DNA from: a candidate division FCPU426 bacterium
GTDB lineage: Bacteria > Oederibacteriota > JAAXVQ01 > JAUVAV01
NCBI GenBank assembly: GCA_030591525.1
Contig: JAUVAV010000012.1
Span: 1 to 64,000 of the forward strand
Direction: 5' to 3'
DNA: 64,000 nucleotides
Each line of letters starts with the position of its first letter. The first letter of the stretch is position 1. Below the pieces are notes generated by a model. That model made no database searches and was not told where the DNA came from. It saw only the letters and a program-made list of their open reading frames with translations. Shown here one piece after another: positions 27,768 to 40,400 of the stretch. Both the position numbers and the translations under genes were made by a program.

Positions 27768-28754
27768 TCAAAACTCTATCTTCAAGGTAATCCAGTGATC
27801 CCAGCCGTCGATTCGGTCCTGCACCGCGGCATAATCCAGTCTTAAGGCGGCGCGCGCCCAGCCTATCCACGGCACGCGTACTCCGCCGCCGGCGGCGATT
27901 TGCCCGTCATCATATCCTCCGCGAAGAAAGAGAATATCCGCCCAGGCGTACTCCAGGCCCGCCCGGGGCCGCGTCGCGCGGCGGCTGATGCTCTGTTCCA
28001 GGTCCGCGCTGAATAATAGTCCATGGGACTCCATTGCCGTTATGCGATACGCGGCTCCTAGCTTGAAAACTATGGGAAACTGCTCCTTTAAACCGGTTGA
28101 CCATGCCAAACAAGTATAAACATCCCGCACGGCCAAGGCTGTGGTCAATCCGGGATAACCGTTCCAGGCTATTGCCGCGTCAATGCCCCAACCCACGGCA
28201 TCTTTCTGATCCAGTTGATGGTACAACCCTTTGGCTCCCAGTCCCAGATTGATATGCCGGCCAATTGGCATGCCAAAAGCCAAACCATAGGCTCCTTCAA
28301 CATTTGAAAATAGATAATCCGGATTAAGTGAATCTGTAGAGCGCGCTTCTATATCATAGGTCGTTGCCATGCGGCGCAGGATAATTCCAATGGTTCCTTC
28401 CGGGCCTGCTCCTTTACTCCCGGATTTATTATTCGCCGGAAATCCCCAAGCATTCAGAGGCAGGGCGTAAGCCAACTGGGTATAATCCCCGCTCCCGGGA
28501 AACACCGTATATGTGGCCATGAACTCCTGGCGTTTTACCCAAGCCAATCCGGCTGGATTCCAATAGGCTGCCGCGGCATCCCGGCATACCGCCGTGTACG
28601 CGCTTCCCATGGCCGCGGCCCTGGCATCCATACTCACTTTCAGAAAGGCGCCAGGTTGGCCGGCTCCCGGGGCGGCATTGGCCAGGACCGGCTGGAATGC
28701 CAGGATCAATAAGATCATCAATATTGGTCTTGACCAGGATGGTTGATTATTCAT
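27768..28754 (-). CDS. PorV/PorQ (UPF0164)-like outer-membrane protein
   Basis: GQPGAFLKVSMDARAAAMGSAYTAVCRDAAAAYWNPAGLAWVKRQEFMATY signature; beta-barrel pattern. Confidence 0.8.
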   Translation of the reverse strand: MNNQPSWSRPILMILLILAFQPVLANAAPGAGQPGAFLKVSMDARAAAMGSAYTAVCRDAAAAYWNPAGLAWVKRQEFMATYTVFPGSGDYTQLAYALPLNAWGFPANNKSGSKGAGPEGTIGIILRRMATTYDIEARSTDSLNPDYLFSNVEGAYGLAFGMPIGRHINLGLGAKGLYHQLDQKDAVGWGIDAAIAWNGYPGLTTALAVRDVYTCLAWSTGLKEQFPIVFKLGAAYRITAMESHGLLFSADLEQSISRRATRPRAGLEYAWADILFLRGGYDDGQIAAGGGVRVPWIGWARAALRLDYAAVQDRIDGWDHWITLKIEF

Positions 28755-28758
28755 AAAT

Positions 28759-30366
28759 TTACCTCAGCACAGCTATAACTTTGGTCTGGCTGGCCGGCCC
28801 GTTGTCCGTGGTAATCCGGAAAAAATAGGCCCCATTGGCCACCACTTCTCCTGCTCCATTGCGGCCGTCCCAGGCTTTGATGTTTTTCCCGGCCACAGTT
28901 TCCGAGACCGAAAAAGACCGCTCCCAAACCAGGTCCCGTGAAACATCATAAATTCTAATATCCACTTTCCGCGGCTCACCCAGCAGAAACACGATTTGCG
29001 TAACCCTGTCCTGGTCCGGATTAAAAGGATTCGGATAATTGTAAACCGTAAGGTCCGGACGTTCAACCGAGGGATTGCCAAGCGCTGCCAGCAGATCAAT
29101 CCGGCCCGAACCGGTCTCTTCATCCGCTCCCGCGGGCCCGATGTCCAGCGCTGTGGATTTAAGCTGGTTCTCTATCTGATCAACGGTCCATTCGTTATGA
29201 TATGCCCAAATAACCGCGGCCGCGCCGGAAACCAGGGCCGCGGCCATGGAGGTTCCGGCTGTAATGGCATACTCACCGGCTTCGGAGCCGCCTATAAAAT
29301 CCGTTATCCAGCTGTTTTCATTCCAATAAGTACTTAGAATCCCGGTTTCCTTGGAAAATGCTTCTTCCCCGGCTCCTCCGGGCGCTGCTATATCAATGTC
29401 CGGGCCAAAGGTGGAATACGAGGCTCTCTGATCCCAGGGATTCGTGGCCGCTATGGCAAGAACACGCGGAAAAGCGGCCGGATAATGCTTTACATTGTCG
29501 CCTGAATTCCCGGTAGCCGCAATGACCAGGCAATTATGTCCATAAGCGTAATCAATCGCAGCTTGCAGCACCTGGGGCGGATTCTCCCCTTCCAGAGGTC
29601 CTCCCAAGGATAAATTTATGATGCGGGCGCCCGCATCCACGGCCCAGGTAATACCAGCCGCAATATCCGCGTCAGTTCCTTCGCCTTCCTTATTCAAAAC
29701 CTTGATGGGCATGATACGGCCTGCCCAGGAACATCCGCTAATACCTAAATTATTATTAGTCATTGCTGCAATTATGCCGGCTACATGCGTTCCGTGGCCA
29801 TTATCATCCATGCCGCTACGGCTGGGGGGAGTATAATTTTCCTGGTTTACAATGGTAACTCCCTGAACCAGGCGGTCTTTCAGGTCAGGGTGATCCAGAT
29901 CAACTCCTGAATCCACTACTGCTATTACTATCCCGTCGTTTCCCTTACATATTGACCAGGCAAAATTTGCATTGATTTTCGGCAAATACCACTGCTGATA
30001 CTGCCTTTGGTTGCGTTCCGGCCGGTAGTAAGGATCATCCGGCACTACTTCGGTTGCCAGAGCATAGCGCCAGTAATTCGGCTGGGCCCATGCTACTTCT
30101 GTTTTCCTTTGCCAGCGTCCGGCTGAGAAATTCGGAGTTTGGCCGGCCGGAATCGGCATACGCTCTATTTCCAGGCCGCGCACTTGGCCCCGGCTCTGCG
30201 CGATTATTTTTCGGTCTGCTCCCGGTTTTAGCTTTATCAGAATCTCTGTTGCCTGACGCGTTTTCGGCTGGGCCCGGGGAACCAATATCGGTTCCGAGGC
30301 CCAGGCCGGAAGGCTGAACAAAATAAGCCAGATAAAAATCGGGACAAGACTGGTTAGATATTTCAT
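28759..30366 (-). CDS. S8 subtilisin-like serine protease with C-terminal FlgD/T9SS-like Ig domain
   Basis: Catalytic triad motifs VVDSGVDLDHPD, GHGTHVAGIIAA, GTSMAAALVSGAAA; C-terminal NYPNPFNPD...WDGRNGAGEVVANGAYFFRI. Confidence 0.93.
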   Translation of the reverse strand: MKYLTSLVPIFIWLILFSLPAWASEPILVPRAQPKTRQATEILIKLKPGADRKIIAQSRGQVRGLEIERMPIPAGQTPNFSAGRWQRKTEVAWAQPNYWRYALATEVVPDDPYYRPERNQRQYQQWYLPKINANFAWSICKGNDGIVIAVVDSGVDLDHPDLKDRLVQGVTIVNQENYTPPSRSGMDDNGHGTHVAGIIAAMTNNNLGISGCSWAGRIMPIKVLNKEGEGTDADIAAGITWAVDAGARIINLSLGGPLEGENPPQVLQAAIDYAYGHNCLVIAATGNSGDNVKHYPAAFPRVLAIAATNPWDQRASYSTFGPDIDIAAPGGAGEEAFSKETGILSTYWNENSWITDFIGGSEAGEYAITAGTSMAAALVSGAAAVIWAYHNEWTVDQIENQLKSTALDIGPAGADEETGSGRIDLLAALGNPSVERPDLTVYNYPNPFNPDQDRVTQIVFLLGEPRKVDIRIYDVSRDLVWERSFSVSETVAGKNIKAWDGRNGAGEVVANGAYFFRITTDNGPASQTKVIAVLR

Positions 30367-30411
30367 ACTGTTTTTCACTTCTTCGAAATCTGAAATGTGC
30401 CCCCACGGGAC

Positions 30412-30439
30412 GTAGGGGCGACGCATGCGTCGCCCCTAC
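30412..30439. repeat. 28-bp REP palindrome, core ACGCATGCGT
   Basis: GTAGGGGCGACGCATGCGTCGCCCCTAC upstream of the subtilase start. Confidence 0.9.
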
Positions 30440-30483
30440 AACTGCCGATAAAACTGTAACTTTTGAACGATATTAATATATCA

Positions 30484-33066
30484 CTATTTTTTCTCCAGCA
30501 CCAAACTTCCCTCTTTAACCCTGGCCTGAATTTTATCTCCCGGCTTGAACTCGCCGGCTACCAGGCGCTTGGCCAGGGGATCGGTAAGCAGGCGCTGGAT
30601 GGCACGCTTAAGCGGGCGCGCGCCGTAAACCGGATCATAACCCTGCTCAGCTATCAGGCGGACCGCCTCAGGCTTCAAGTCCAGAGATAAGCGTTTATCT
30701 GCTAAGCGTACCTGCAGCCTGCTCACCTGCCGGTCCACAATTTGTTCAATCAATTTATCCGACAACCGGTGGAAAACAATAATATCATCCAGCCGGTTCA
30801 GGAATTCCGGTTTGAATTGGGCCTGCAGCTCGGCCATAACCGCCTGGTGCACCTCTTTTTCCGATGCCCGGCTAAGTTGGGAAATTGTCTGGCCGCCTAC
30901 GTTGCTGGTTAAAATAATCATGGTCTGGCGAAAATCTACGATTCTCCCCTGTCCGTCGGTTAAGCGTCCGTCATCCAATACCTGGAGCAGGATTGAAAAT
31001 ACTTCAGGATGGGCTTTTTCAATCTCATCAAAAAGAATCAGGCTGTAGGGCCGGCGCCGGACTGACTCCGTAAGCTGGCCGCCTTCTTCATAACCGACAT
31101 AACCGGGAGGCGCGCCGATCAGGCGGGCCACAGAATGCCTTTCCATATACTCGGACATATCAATGCGTATCATGGCCGATTCTTCGTCAAAGAGAAACTC
31201 GGTCAGTGCCCGGGCCAGCTCGGTCTTGCCCACACCTGTCGGCCCCAAAAACATAAACGACCCCAAGGGCCGGTTGGGCTCAGCCAGTCCGGAACGGGCC
31301 CGGCGCACAGCGTCGGAAACCGCGCTCACAGCCTCGTCCTGGCCCACCACCCGCTCGCGCAGCTTTTCCTCCATGGCCAACAGTTTGGTCATATCCTCTT
31401 CCAGCAATTTAGTAACCGGAATGCCGGTCCAGCGTGCCACTACCTCGGCTATATCCTCCTCATCCACATAATCTTTCAATAAAGAGTCGCCTTTCCGTTC
31501 CCCGGCCAGGGTCTGCTCCGCTTTTTCTGATTGGGCCTGCAGCTCTCTCATCCGGCCGTAACGTATTTCGGCCACGCGTTCGAGGTTCCCTTCCCGTTCC
31601 GCAGCTGCTTCCTCCTGCTTCAAGACCTCCATCTGTTCCTGGACTTTCTGGATGGCCTCAATCTGCTGCTTCTCCTTCTGCCAGCGTCCACGCAAATCAT
31701 CCCTCTGTTTTACACGTTCCTTCAAGTCTTGCTCCAGCGCCTGCCGGCGTGCCTGGTCAGCCTCACTCTTTTCGCGCTTCAGGGCTTCGCGCTCTATCTC
31801 CAACTGCCGGACCCTCCGTTCAACCTCATCCAACTCGGTCGGCAAACTGTCAATCTCGGTCCGCAAACGCGCAGATGCCTCATCCATCAGATCAATCGCT
31901 TTATCCGGCAGGAATCGCCCGGAGATGTACCGGTGGGAAAGCTCGGCCGCAGCTATCAACGCGGCATCGCGGATCTTGATTCCATGATGCACTTCATAGC
32001 GTTCGCGCAAACCCCGCAGAATGGAGACCGTATCCGTGACCGAGGGTTCGCCAACATATACTATTTGAAAGCGGCGTTCCAGGGCCGCGTCCTTTTCAAT
32101 ATGCTTTCTGTACTCATCCAGAGTCGTGGCCCCGACACAGTGCAATTCTCCCCTGGCCAGAGCGGGTTTAAGCATGTTTGAAGCATCAATCGCGCCCTCG
32201 GCCGCGCCGGCGCCTACCAGGGTATGCAGCTCGTCAATGAAAAGGATAACCTGCCCGGCCGCGCTATCGATTTCCTTTAAAACCGCTTTCAGGCGGTCCT
32301 CAAACTCTCCCCGATACTTGGCCCCGGCCAACAGCGCTCCCATATCCAGGGATAAAACCTTTTTCTGCTTCAAGCCTTCCGGCACATCCTTGGCCACAAT
32401 CCTCTGGGCCAGGCCCTCGGCAATCGCGGTTTTGCCCACTCCCGGCTCACCAATGAGTACTGGATTATTTTTGGTCCTTCGGGATAGTACCTGAATCACC
32501 CGGCGGATTTCCTGGTCCCGGCCGATAACCGGATCCAGCTTGCCGCTGCGCGCCATCTCGGTCAGGTCTTGGCAATAGCGCTTCAAGGCCTGGTATTTAT
32601 CCTCAGGCGCAGGATCAGTCACGCGATGGCTTCCCCGGATTTCTTGGAGCCCGCGCAGTACAGCCTCGGTTTTTACGCCGGCCGCCTTCAGGGTTTTTCC
32701 GGCTTCGCCCTGATCCTGAGCCAGGGCCAGGAAAAGATGTTCAGTAGAAAGATACTCATCCTGGAGTTCCTGGGCTTTTTTCCAGGCCGTATCCAGAAGC
32801 GTGGTAAATTCCCGGTCCGGCGCCGGCTGGGCCACAGCCCCGGTTACCTGGGCAAGGCGTTTAAGTCCAGCCTCGGTCATCTTGACCAAAGTTGGGGCGT
32901 CCATACCTAGCTTGGCAATCAGGGACTTGATTACGCCCCCCTCTTCCTGCAACAGAGCTAAAAGCAGATGCAGAGGGGTCAGCTCCGGATTTCCCCTCTC
33001 CTGGGCTATTTCAATCGCCTTTTGCAGGGCCTCCTGACTCTTCACGGTAAATCTGTCATAGCGCAC
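30484..33066 (-). CDS. clpB: ATP-dependent chaperone ClpB
   Basis: Clp-N repeats, [18 protein letters not shown], middle coiled-coil, [53 protein letters not shown]. Confidence 0.97.
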   Translation of the reverse strand: MRYDRFTVKSQEALQKAIEIAQERGNPELTPLHLLLALLQEEGGVIKSLIAKLGMDAPTLVKMTEAGLKRLAQVTGAVAQPAPDREFTTLLDTAWKKAQELQDEYLSTEHLFLALAQDQGEAGKTLKAAGVKTEAVLRGLQEIRGSHRVTDPAPEDKYQALKRYCQDLTEMARSGKLDPVIGRDQEIRRVIQVLSRRTKNNPVLIGEPGVGKTAIAEGLAQRIVAKDVPEGLKQKKVLSLDMGALLAGAKYRGEFEDRLKAVLKEIDSAAGQVILFIDELHTLVGAGAAEGAIDASNMLKPALARGELHCVGATTLDEYRKHIEKDAALERRFQIVYVGEPSVTDTVSILRGLRERYEVHHGIKIRDAALIAAAELSHRYISGRFLPDKAIDLMDEASARLRTEIDSLPTELDEVERRVRQLEIEREALKREKSEADQARRQALEQDLKERVKQRDDLRGRWQKEKQQIEAIQKVQEQMEVLKQEEAAAEREGNLERVAEIRYGRMRELQAQSEKAEQTLAGERKGDSLLKDYVDEEDIAEVVARWTGIPVTKLLEEDMTKLLAMEEKLRERVVGQDEAVSAVSDAVRRARSGLAEPNRPLGSFMFLGPTGVGKTELARALTEFLFDEESAMIRIDMSEYMERHSVARLIGAPPGYVGYEEGGQLTESVRRRPYSLILFDEIEKAHPEVFSILLQVLDDGRLTDGQGRIVDFRQTMIILTSNVGGQTISQLSRASEKEVHQAVMAELQAQFKPEFLNRLDDIIVFHRLSDKLIEQIVDRQVSRLQVRLADKRLSLDLKPEAVRLIAEQGYDPVYGARPLKRAIQRLLTDPLAKRLVAGEFKPGDKIQARVKEGSLVLEKK

Positions 33067-33117
33067 TTAGTATATCTCCTTTCAAAAAGAGACTGCGTCA
33101 TAAGAGCTTTTTGAGGT

Positions 33118-33205
33118 TGTCATCCCGGACTTGATCCGGGATCCAGCACGCATACTGCTTATATTACAATGATTTCCTGGATTCCGGCTTTCGCCGGAAT
33201 GACGA
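33118..33205. repeat. dispersed palindromic repeat pair (GTCATCCCGGACTTGATCCGGGATCCAG ... TGGATTCCGGCTTTCGCCGGAATGAC)
   Basis: Two inward-facing hairpins upstream of clpB; a widespread bacterial intergenic repeat type. Confidence 0.8.
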
Positions 33206-33244
33206 TAAAAAACACCTGCAAGCCGCGTTACAATCCAGTCATTC

Positions 33245-34234
33245 CTATACCCATACTCTCAACATTCCAACCCCTGTATCTCCCGGCTCCACTCTCCATG
33301 CGCTAAAACCCGCGGGCAGGAGCAGCACATTTCCGCGCTCCAGCTTTTCCTCTCCCTGGGCGTAAACCAGCCGTCCTTGTCCCTGGGTTATGATTAGAAT
33401 CTGGAACCCGCTTGATACCATGCCGAGTGTTAGTTTTTCCAGGTATAAATGCTCAACCGCAAAGTAGGGATTTGATCCCAGGTTCTGAACGCTTCCCCCA
33501 GGACAGGGCTTTTGATCCGGCTCTACCCGGCCGTTGGATCTATCCGAGAAATCCATGACCCGCAAGGCCTGTTCCACATGCAGCTCGCGCTTGCGCCCCT
33601 GACTGTCTTGGCGGTCATAATCATGTACCCGGAAAGTAAGGTCGGAATTTTGCTGGATTTCCGCCAGCAGCAGACCCTCGCCTATGCCGTGCACCCGGCC
33701 GGCTGGAATAAAATAGGCCTCCCCGGCTTGCACGTGGCTGTGATTAAGCAGGTTTTCAAACCTCTTTTGATCAATCGCCTCGCGTACGGATTCTGGGGTT
33801 TGGGTGGATTTAAACCCGATTAAAAGTTCAGCCCGAGGCCCGGCTTCCATAACATACCACATTTCGGTCTTGCCCGTATCCCCGGGATGATGCTCTTGGG
33901 CATACTCATCCGGAGGATGCACTTGCAAAGAGAGCCGGTCAGCCGTGCTGATAAATTTTATCAGCAAAGGAAACCGCTGATCCGGCCTGGTGCCCGGACC
34001 CAGCATGGTTTCCGGATGCGCCGCGATCAACTCACGCAAAGAGCATCCGGCCAGAGGGCCGTTAGCCACCCGGCTGCCCTCCCCGTTCCGGTCCGTAATC
34101 TCCCATGACTCGCCAATGCAGGTATCGCCCGGCAGGCCGCGGCCCAGGCTAGTATGGAACTTTTGGCTGTCTCCCCATATTCTTTCTTTATATACAGGGA
34201 TAAAACGCAGAGGATAATTCGGTACTGGCAGCAT
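33245..34234 (-). CDS. manA: mannose-6-phosphate isomerase, class I
   Basis: YKERIWGDSQ, GESWEITDR, PLLIKFISTADRLSLQVHPPDEYA, KTEMWYVMEAGP, YFIPAGRVHGIGEGLLLAEIQQNSDLTFRVHDYDR. Confidence 0.92.
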   Translation of the reverse strand: MLPVPNYPLRFIPVYKERIWGDSQKFHTSLGRGLPGDTCIGESWEITDRNGEGSRVANGPLAGCSLRELIAAHPETMLGPGTRPDQRFPLLIKFISTADRLSLQVHPPDEYAQEHHPGDTGKTEMWYVMEAGPRAELLIGFKSTQTPESVREAIDQKRFENLLNHSHVQAGEAYFIPAGRVHGIGEGLLLAEIQQNSDLTFRVHDYDRQDSQGRKRELHVEQALRVMDFSDRSNGRVEPDQKPCPGGSVQNLGSNPYFAVEHLYLEKLTLGMVSSGFQILIITQGQGRLVYAQGEEKLERGNVLLLPAGFSAWRVEPGDTGVGMLRVWV

Positions 34235-34364
34235 TAATTTTCTCTCCCGGACTGATAGCTGCATTAATTTATCCAGATTGTAACATGGGTATCAGGGAAG
34301 GGCAATCTCTTTGCATGTAGTAGGGAGTGCGGGAAAAAAGGGTTCGGGTTCGGGGTTTGGTTTC

Positions 34365-34392
34365 GTAGGGGCGCGATAAATCGCGCCCCTAC
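34365..34392. repeat. 28-bp REP palindrome, core CGATAAATCG
   Basis: GTAGGGGCGCGATAAATCGCGCCCCTAC; a degenerate relative, GGGCGCGATAAATCACGCCCCTAC, occurs near 44999-45022. Confidence 0.88.
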
Positions 34393-34491
34393 GTTATCTC
34401 TCACCCTAACCGGGCGTCTAAAAAAATTGAAATATTGACTTTCCACACCTCGGATCAAATTACCCCGCACTTCAGTGCGGGGTAATTTAAC

Positions 34492-37400
34492 TTAGGCCGC
34501 CCATATCGCCTTGAGTTGCTGGCCCGGTGTCGGCATGGGTATGGCTTCGCCATCCATGTAAAGGAAATCGTAATGGTTATTAAAAAGCATTTGTGCCAGC
34601 AAAGACTTGTTCTCCATAAGCATGGCTGGAATATTGATAACCCTTAAGCCGGCTTTGGTTCGGATCTGAATTGACTCCAGGTTTAAAGGTTCCAGCAAGG
34701 ATAGTACCTCTAGCACCCCGGTCCGGTAGTCTGCATTAACATCTTTCCGATCCAGCTCCCTAAGAAGCATACGAATCATTTTTACGAGGAGGAAGGAGCT
34801 GTAGTTTTTATCCATCTGTTGCAGCGCCCCCTGGTATCTACGCGCAAATATCATATCCGCCATCAATGTGCTCAGCTTACTAATCCGGGCCAGTTCTCCC
34901 GCAGTGGGTTGGGTTTTCAGCCTAAGCTGTGCCAATTCTTGGTTTGCGGCGCTCAATATACTCTTGGCTTCTGCCCGCGATGTGGTAAGATTTCGTACCA
35001 GTTGCTCAGGCAGCCCGTCCGCCCGCATCTCTACCTGGCTCAGCATGTGAGCTTGCTTGGCAAAATGCCAGGTTACTGCTTCTATTTTTATGAATTCATT
35101 GATCAGCATAAGCAATTCGGGTTGAAGGCTGTCCAGATTTATTCCGCGCCATATTAAAAATTCTTCGAAAAATGGTATTTTGCGCAGCGTATCCTTGATC
35201 CAAATTAATATATTCAGGGGGATTTTCAGGGAATCCGGGATCTTAGAGGGTTGGCCCTTTAAACTCTCCAGCTTTATCCCTTTATCCATAAGCTGCTGGA
35301 GATCCAGTAATTGCTGCCCCAATTGCGGATGCTTGCCGACCAGGTCACCAACATTGCCGGTTACGATTCTGGTCATGAGGCGCAAGGCCTTTAAAAAGGC
35401 GGAAAAAAATTCAGGCTGCACTAAATAGAGAAGCGGCAAGCGCTGAGGCTTTAACTCTTTTTCCAAGGTAGTTTTACGCGCGCGTCCACTCAAAGAACGC
35501 AGGATTAATCCCACTGCTGCCAACCCCAGTACTACCATGGAGAAGGTTTTAACCAGACCACTGCTCAACAGGAATTTTGTCGGCTCAGGCACGGGCAATC
35601 TTTCTCCAACAGAGTCCGCTGCCTTCTCCTCGGGAGACCGAGTATCTTGCTTATAATAGACGCCTGATTCCAAAAAAGTTGTCCCCTCCGGCCACGGGGT
35701 GCCATGCCTGCCATGCTTCCCACGCAGTACCAAAGCCTTGTCAAGAAGGTTATCCAATCCATCCACAGCACTTAAATATCGCTTCTGAGTAAGCGGTTTT
35801 TTGGCTAAAGCCTCCATCTTGGATTTACCGGGCATTTTAATGCTTAATTCATTATTGACTCTATCTTCAAGCTCCTCGCTAATTCCAAACATATCATCCA
35901 CAGGTCCTAAATGTATGGGACTCAATCCCATGCTCTCCGCATGTGTCGCCAGGCTCTGCAAACTGGCAGCTGAAGCCACGCCAATATCAGAAGGATACAC
36001 CACAACCAGTCCATCTCCATCCTTTAAAACCTCGTTAACCTGTTCTAGCATTGCGCGGGCTTTAGAATCAACCCCAAGCGCTTGTGAGTCTAAACCGAGC
36101 TTCTTAAGAAGCTCAGTATTTTCAGTGCTTACCTGGGCCTGGACAGGTTCCGGTAAGTAAAGATGACCCAAAAGGTGTCGGTGTGTTTCCGCCTGCTCCA
36201 TGGTAAGAAGTATGTAATTGTTCAATGCATTTGCATTGATTAATCCCTGCATCAATTGATTATTGGCGTTAATGAGTTCTTTCACGGTTGCCGACTGATC
36301 AGAATTTTGTATGGCATTTATGGGAATTGCTGTCATATTCACCAGTACATCGTTCCCCACCTGAAAAGTATTTCCGGGCTCCAGAGTCAGCGCCATCATG
36401 CCGTTAATTGTAGGCGGCAAACCAATAAGCTGACCGGTTGGACCCATGGTTAAAGTGTTGATTGTCACAGCCGCTTGAAAATTCATCCAATCCTCGGAAC
36501 CGGACGGGGCTTGCATTGCAAGCAGGTATCTCATCGCATCAGCCAAGGCCGGATTATTAGTGTGAAAACTTGGCGGCGGCAGCGGATCGACCTGCCCCCG
36601 CCACTGATCGAAAAATCCGGACATCAATGGCACGGCCTGTGACAATGCCAGGGGTATATCGGCCGCAGCACTCAGCTCGGCGAGCGTGAAGGGGGCGGAG
36701 GGGGCGGACGCGGGTGCCATTGGTTGAATGGGTGAGACAGGGGCAGGTGAGGCAGCTGGCTGGGTGGAGGACGTATCTGTAACGCTGGCGTCTGGTCTGA
36801 CCCCGAATTTGGCAGTTTTTGGGGTCTGTGCCCTCTTTCGCATTTTATCCAAACCACTCAGCACGTCTCCCTCAGTTTCCACTTGTGGCACTATCAGGTC
36901 AGGCTCTTGCTCATCTATGTTAGGTTCTTCGGCTACCAGGACAGGTTGGGTAAGCGATGGTTGTGATTCCTCCTTTTGATTTAATCCAAAGGCCATAATA
37001 GTTTGCGGGTTTGTCTTTGCATCGACTTTTGGCATATGTAAGGCCCCCATCGATTCAGGTATATTAACTTCATAACCACTTCCATCATATTCAGGCTCAA
37101 TTCCACTGTCAACCGGCATAACTTCGCTTACTTGCTTAGTATGCGCTGGGGTTGGAAATAAACTTATCGCGTCCGGATTAAGTCCCGTTGCAGGCATAGC
37201 GTTGGTCTTAACTATTTCATGCAACGCCCTGGCAGAAGCTATCTTGGCTGATAATTCAAATCTCCATTTAGGCCAGGAAGGATGCTCGCCCAAGTCTTCG
37301 AAATGCTTCAATTCATGTATTAAATATGCTTCTGCCATTACCCGTGGCAGAAGCAAAAATATTGGATGTATGTGAATTTTCTGGTTCTCAATATACAAAG

Positions 37401-40400
37401 GCGCAAATCCCCGTCGGAAAAACTGCTGAATGATATTTCCTGCTTGCGGCCTGAGTTCCAAATTTGATTTATCATAAGAATATTCTGTGCAGCGGGAAAG
37501 AACCCAGGTATTTTTCTTCATCCATTTATTTCCGAAAATATCATCCGCTTCATTCCACTCCTTTAAATTGCGTTCAAGCGCCTCTGGTTGGATTCGTCCC
37601 AGAGCCTCAAAATAAACCATCTGAATAATTCTATACATCAAATACGTTCCGGCCGCGAAAAATCCCAATAGATGAGAATGCACCAACCAGGTCGCTATTG
37701 TTCCGCCAAGTACTGCGAAGAACAAGGAGTTAACAAATGAAAAGTTAATATTCAATCTCGGGAGTCTTCTGCCTGGCACCTCACTGGAAGCCAGGTTGCG
37801 GCTCGCTCTATATAAGGCGCTATCTGGCACATTAGCAGAGACCGGGAAGCTTAAAAGGTTGCTGCCACGTTTTTCTAAATGTTTTTGAAATTGCTCAAAG
37901 GCCTGTTCTTCCTCCGGGCTTAACTCCGCTGCAAATAATTCTACTATCTGGCTCGCTGCGGGATCTTCCAGAAGCCCTGAGTTTACCGATTTTTTTAGTA
38001 AAAACAAGGCCCATTTATCGCACCAGGTTTCAATAAAATACTGCCAGGGCATTAACTCCTGAACATCTCCGCCTATGGCTTTAAGCACGCCCTTGACAAT
38101 AAACACTCCGGGATTTCGCTTGAATAACTGGGAAAAATAAGTCATCCAGCTAATCCCTCCCTCTCCATCCGGCATTGTATAAATAAGTTCATGCAACGCA
38201 GCATGCCCAGTCTCATGGAATGGGGCCAGATACCGCATAATATTCAATCCCAGCGCATGCTTTTGTTCTGCGTCCATGTTTGCTATGGCTGGCATCCCTT
38301 TTTCAACAATAGACGCTAATTCTTGCGAGTTATAAACCTTGAGTATTGCGGCGTTGGCAGGCGTCATACTGGACAAACTGCGGTCTAATTTTTCCATATC
38401 AGCTTTCCATGAATTTTTAAACCGGGCTAGTAAGGCCAGCGGATCGAAATCCTCTGCTGTCTTCTGGGGATCAAAAAGTCCGCTCTTAGGACGGACTACT
38501 GCAATTGACACCGCTAACCGGATTATGTTGTTTACCGCTTCAGGTAATTTGTCAACCGTAGCAAAGGTTATGCCTTGTAAATTTTCGTTTTTATAAGATA
38601 TAATCCGCGCTAAAAGAGCTTCTAGATTGCCTAATCCTAATTGCTTCAATAATTTTCTCGTTCTCGCCATATCATCTCGGCCAACAATAATATCATAACC
38701 TTCAACTGGTAAGTCTTCCCACCGGGACACAGCAATTCCTAAGGTCTGCTCTGTAGTTCGGTCAAGTTCATCCTCTAATTCCGCTAGAGTAAGGCGAGAT
38801 GGAGTGGTGCCATAAATATTTCCAAAAGTTGGTTCTGTATCTTTTGATTTTTTACCGTGCCCAGTTGAGACCTGTCCAACCAGAAAAAGCATTCCGGCAA
38901 AAAAACCAAGTCCGATATCCCCTATAGGATTAATAACCACGGTATTTAGATAAGTAAAGAAATCAGAGAGTCTTCCCGGAATCGCGGCCGCATCATGCGC
39001 ATAGACGGTCAGGTTCTGGAATATAGGGAGGGATAAGACTTGCTGGAGGCTCGCGGTGATTCCCGGCAATAAAATCTTCGGGGCCGGGTTTCCAACACCC
39101 AGGGTATTCACGGCCTCAGCCGAGGCTGTCCCCATAGTAAAAACCAGCAGGGTTAAAGGCAGCAGAATAGCAGAAACAATTATGCCCCGTTTGAACAATG
39201 CCGGATTTTTTTGAGGGAGTTGTGCCAGGGTTTTAAAATTCGCGGCTGTCCACCAGATCCCCACGCCGATCAGACCTATCCCGAGTGCCGGGGCCACTAT
39301 CGGGGCCACTATCGGCAGAAACGCCGAGAGCACGAACGCGATTGCGCCCATGCTAAAAACAAATAAGCTCAATATGCGCATATTGTTGGAAGCTAATACA
39401 CTGGTTTGCCCGGCGGTCTGCGCCTCCACCCCTTGCAAAATATCAATTTTATTTTTGCTTAAACGCACTACTATTAGATTCGCGCCTTCGGAGATAATCT
39501 GGATAAAGTTATTCTTTACGCGTTTGAGCGAGAGATTGTCCCACTCAAGCGTGGAACTCTTATGGTCTTGTATTCGTGTTACCGCCTCCCGCATAAAACC
39601 CATGGCTGAGATAAACAAGGCACGGAAATTGGGCTGTACCATCTGGTTTGGAGCTGAGATGGCTGAGACTCCGGCCGCATGCTGAGCCAGCAGTCTCTCT
39701 AATTCGGTGGGCTGATCCGGGTAGCGGAGCTGGTTAAAATAATTATTTGAAAAACCGGCCTCTTCCATGCGCGGGCGCAGGGAAACATAGGAACATCCCT
39801 GGTTCCGGATAAGCTCAATAATCGCCGGGGTATGGAATCCTCCGGTAACCAGAATCACCCGGCTCTCGCCCCGGTCGCGCGCGCGTTGGGCCGTGTTCTC
39901 CAGAAGCGCGTGGTTGCGCTGCTCGGCCAAAGCATAGAACTTCAGGGCTTTCCCCACCGCCTCCTCAAGCGCTTCTATCTCTTCTTCCGCAGTATAACGG
40001 CTCTCTTCAGGCAGGGCTTGCAGAAGGTTCAACACTCCGGCCAGAGAGAGTTTCCCGGTCTGCTTTTGATAGGCCTGAATATCTTTGCGCGAGGCGGCTA
40101 CGCTGACAATCCGCTCCACGATTTCCACGTATTTCCGGTGACTAAGCAGACGTTTTTCATTGGCAGTTCTGGCCAGTCGACCGTGAATTTTGGTTTCCAG
40201 ATAGCGGTCCTGGGTTTCTTGGTCATGATAATCCAGCCGTCCCGCGCCCCTAGCCTGCAAAGCCGGCGGCAAAAGCGCAATCTTTAAGCCGCGCGCCTGC
40301 TGGATCAAATGATGGTGATAAGCTTCCACGTCCAGGTCGCCGCGCATAAAAGTCCGGCGCCTTTGCTCAAAGACCTTTAATTCTTGGTTATAGAACTGGT

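Noticed and set aside
33118-33205. Palindrome pair upstream of clpB as a heat-shock regulatory site
   Set aside because: Matches a widespread bacterial intergenic repeat (GTCATCCCGGAC.../CCGGAATGAC) rather than a CIRCE (TTAGCACTC-N9-GAGTGCTAA) element.
34264-34470. 68-aa minus-strand ORF upstream of manA
   Set aside because: Overlaps a REP palindrome and intergenic hairpins, with no plausible RBS or domain; likely spurious.
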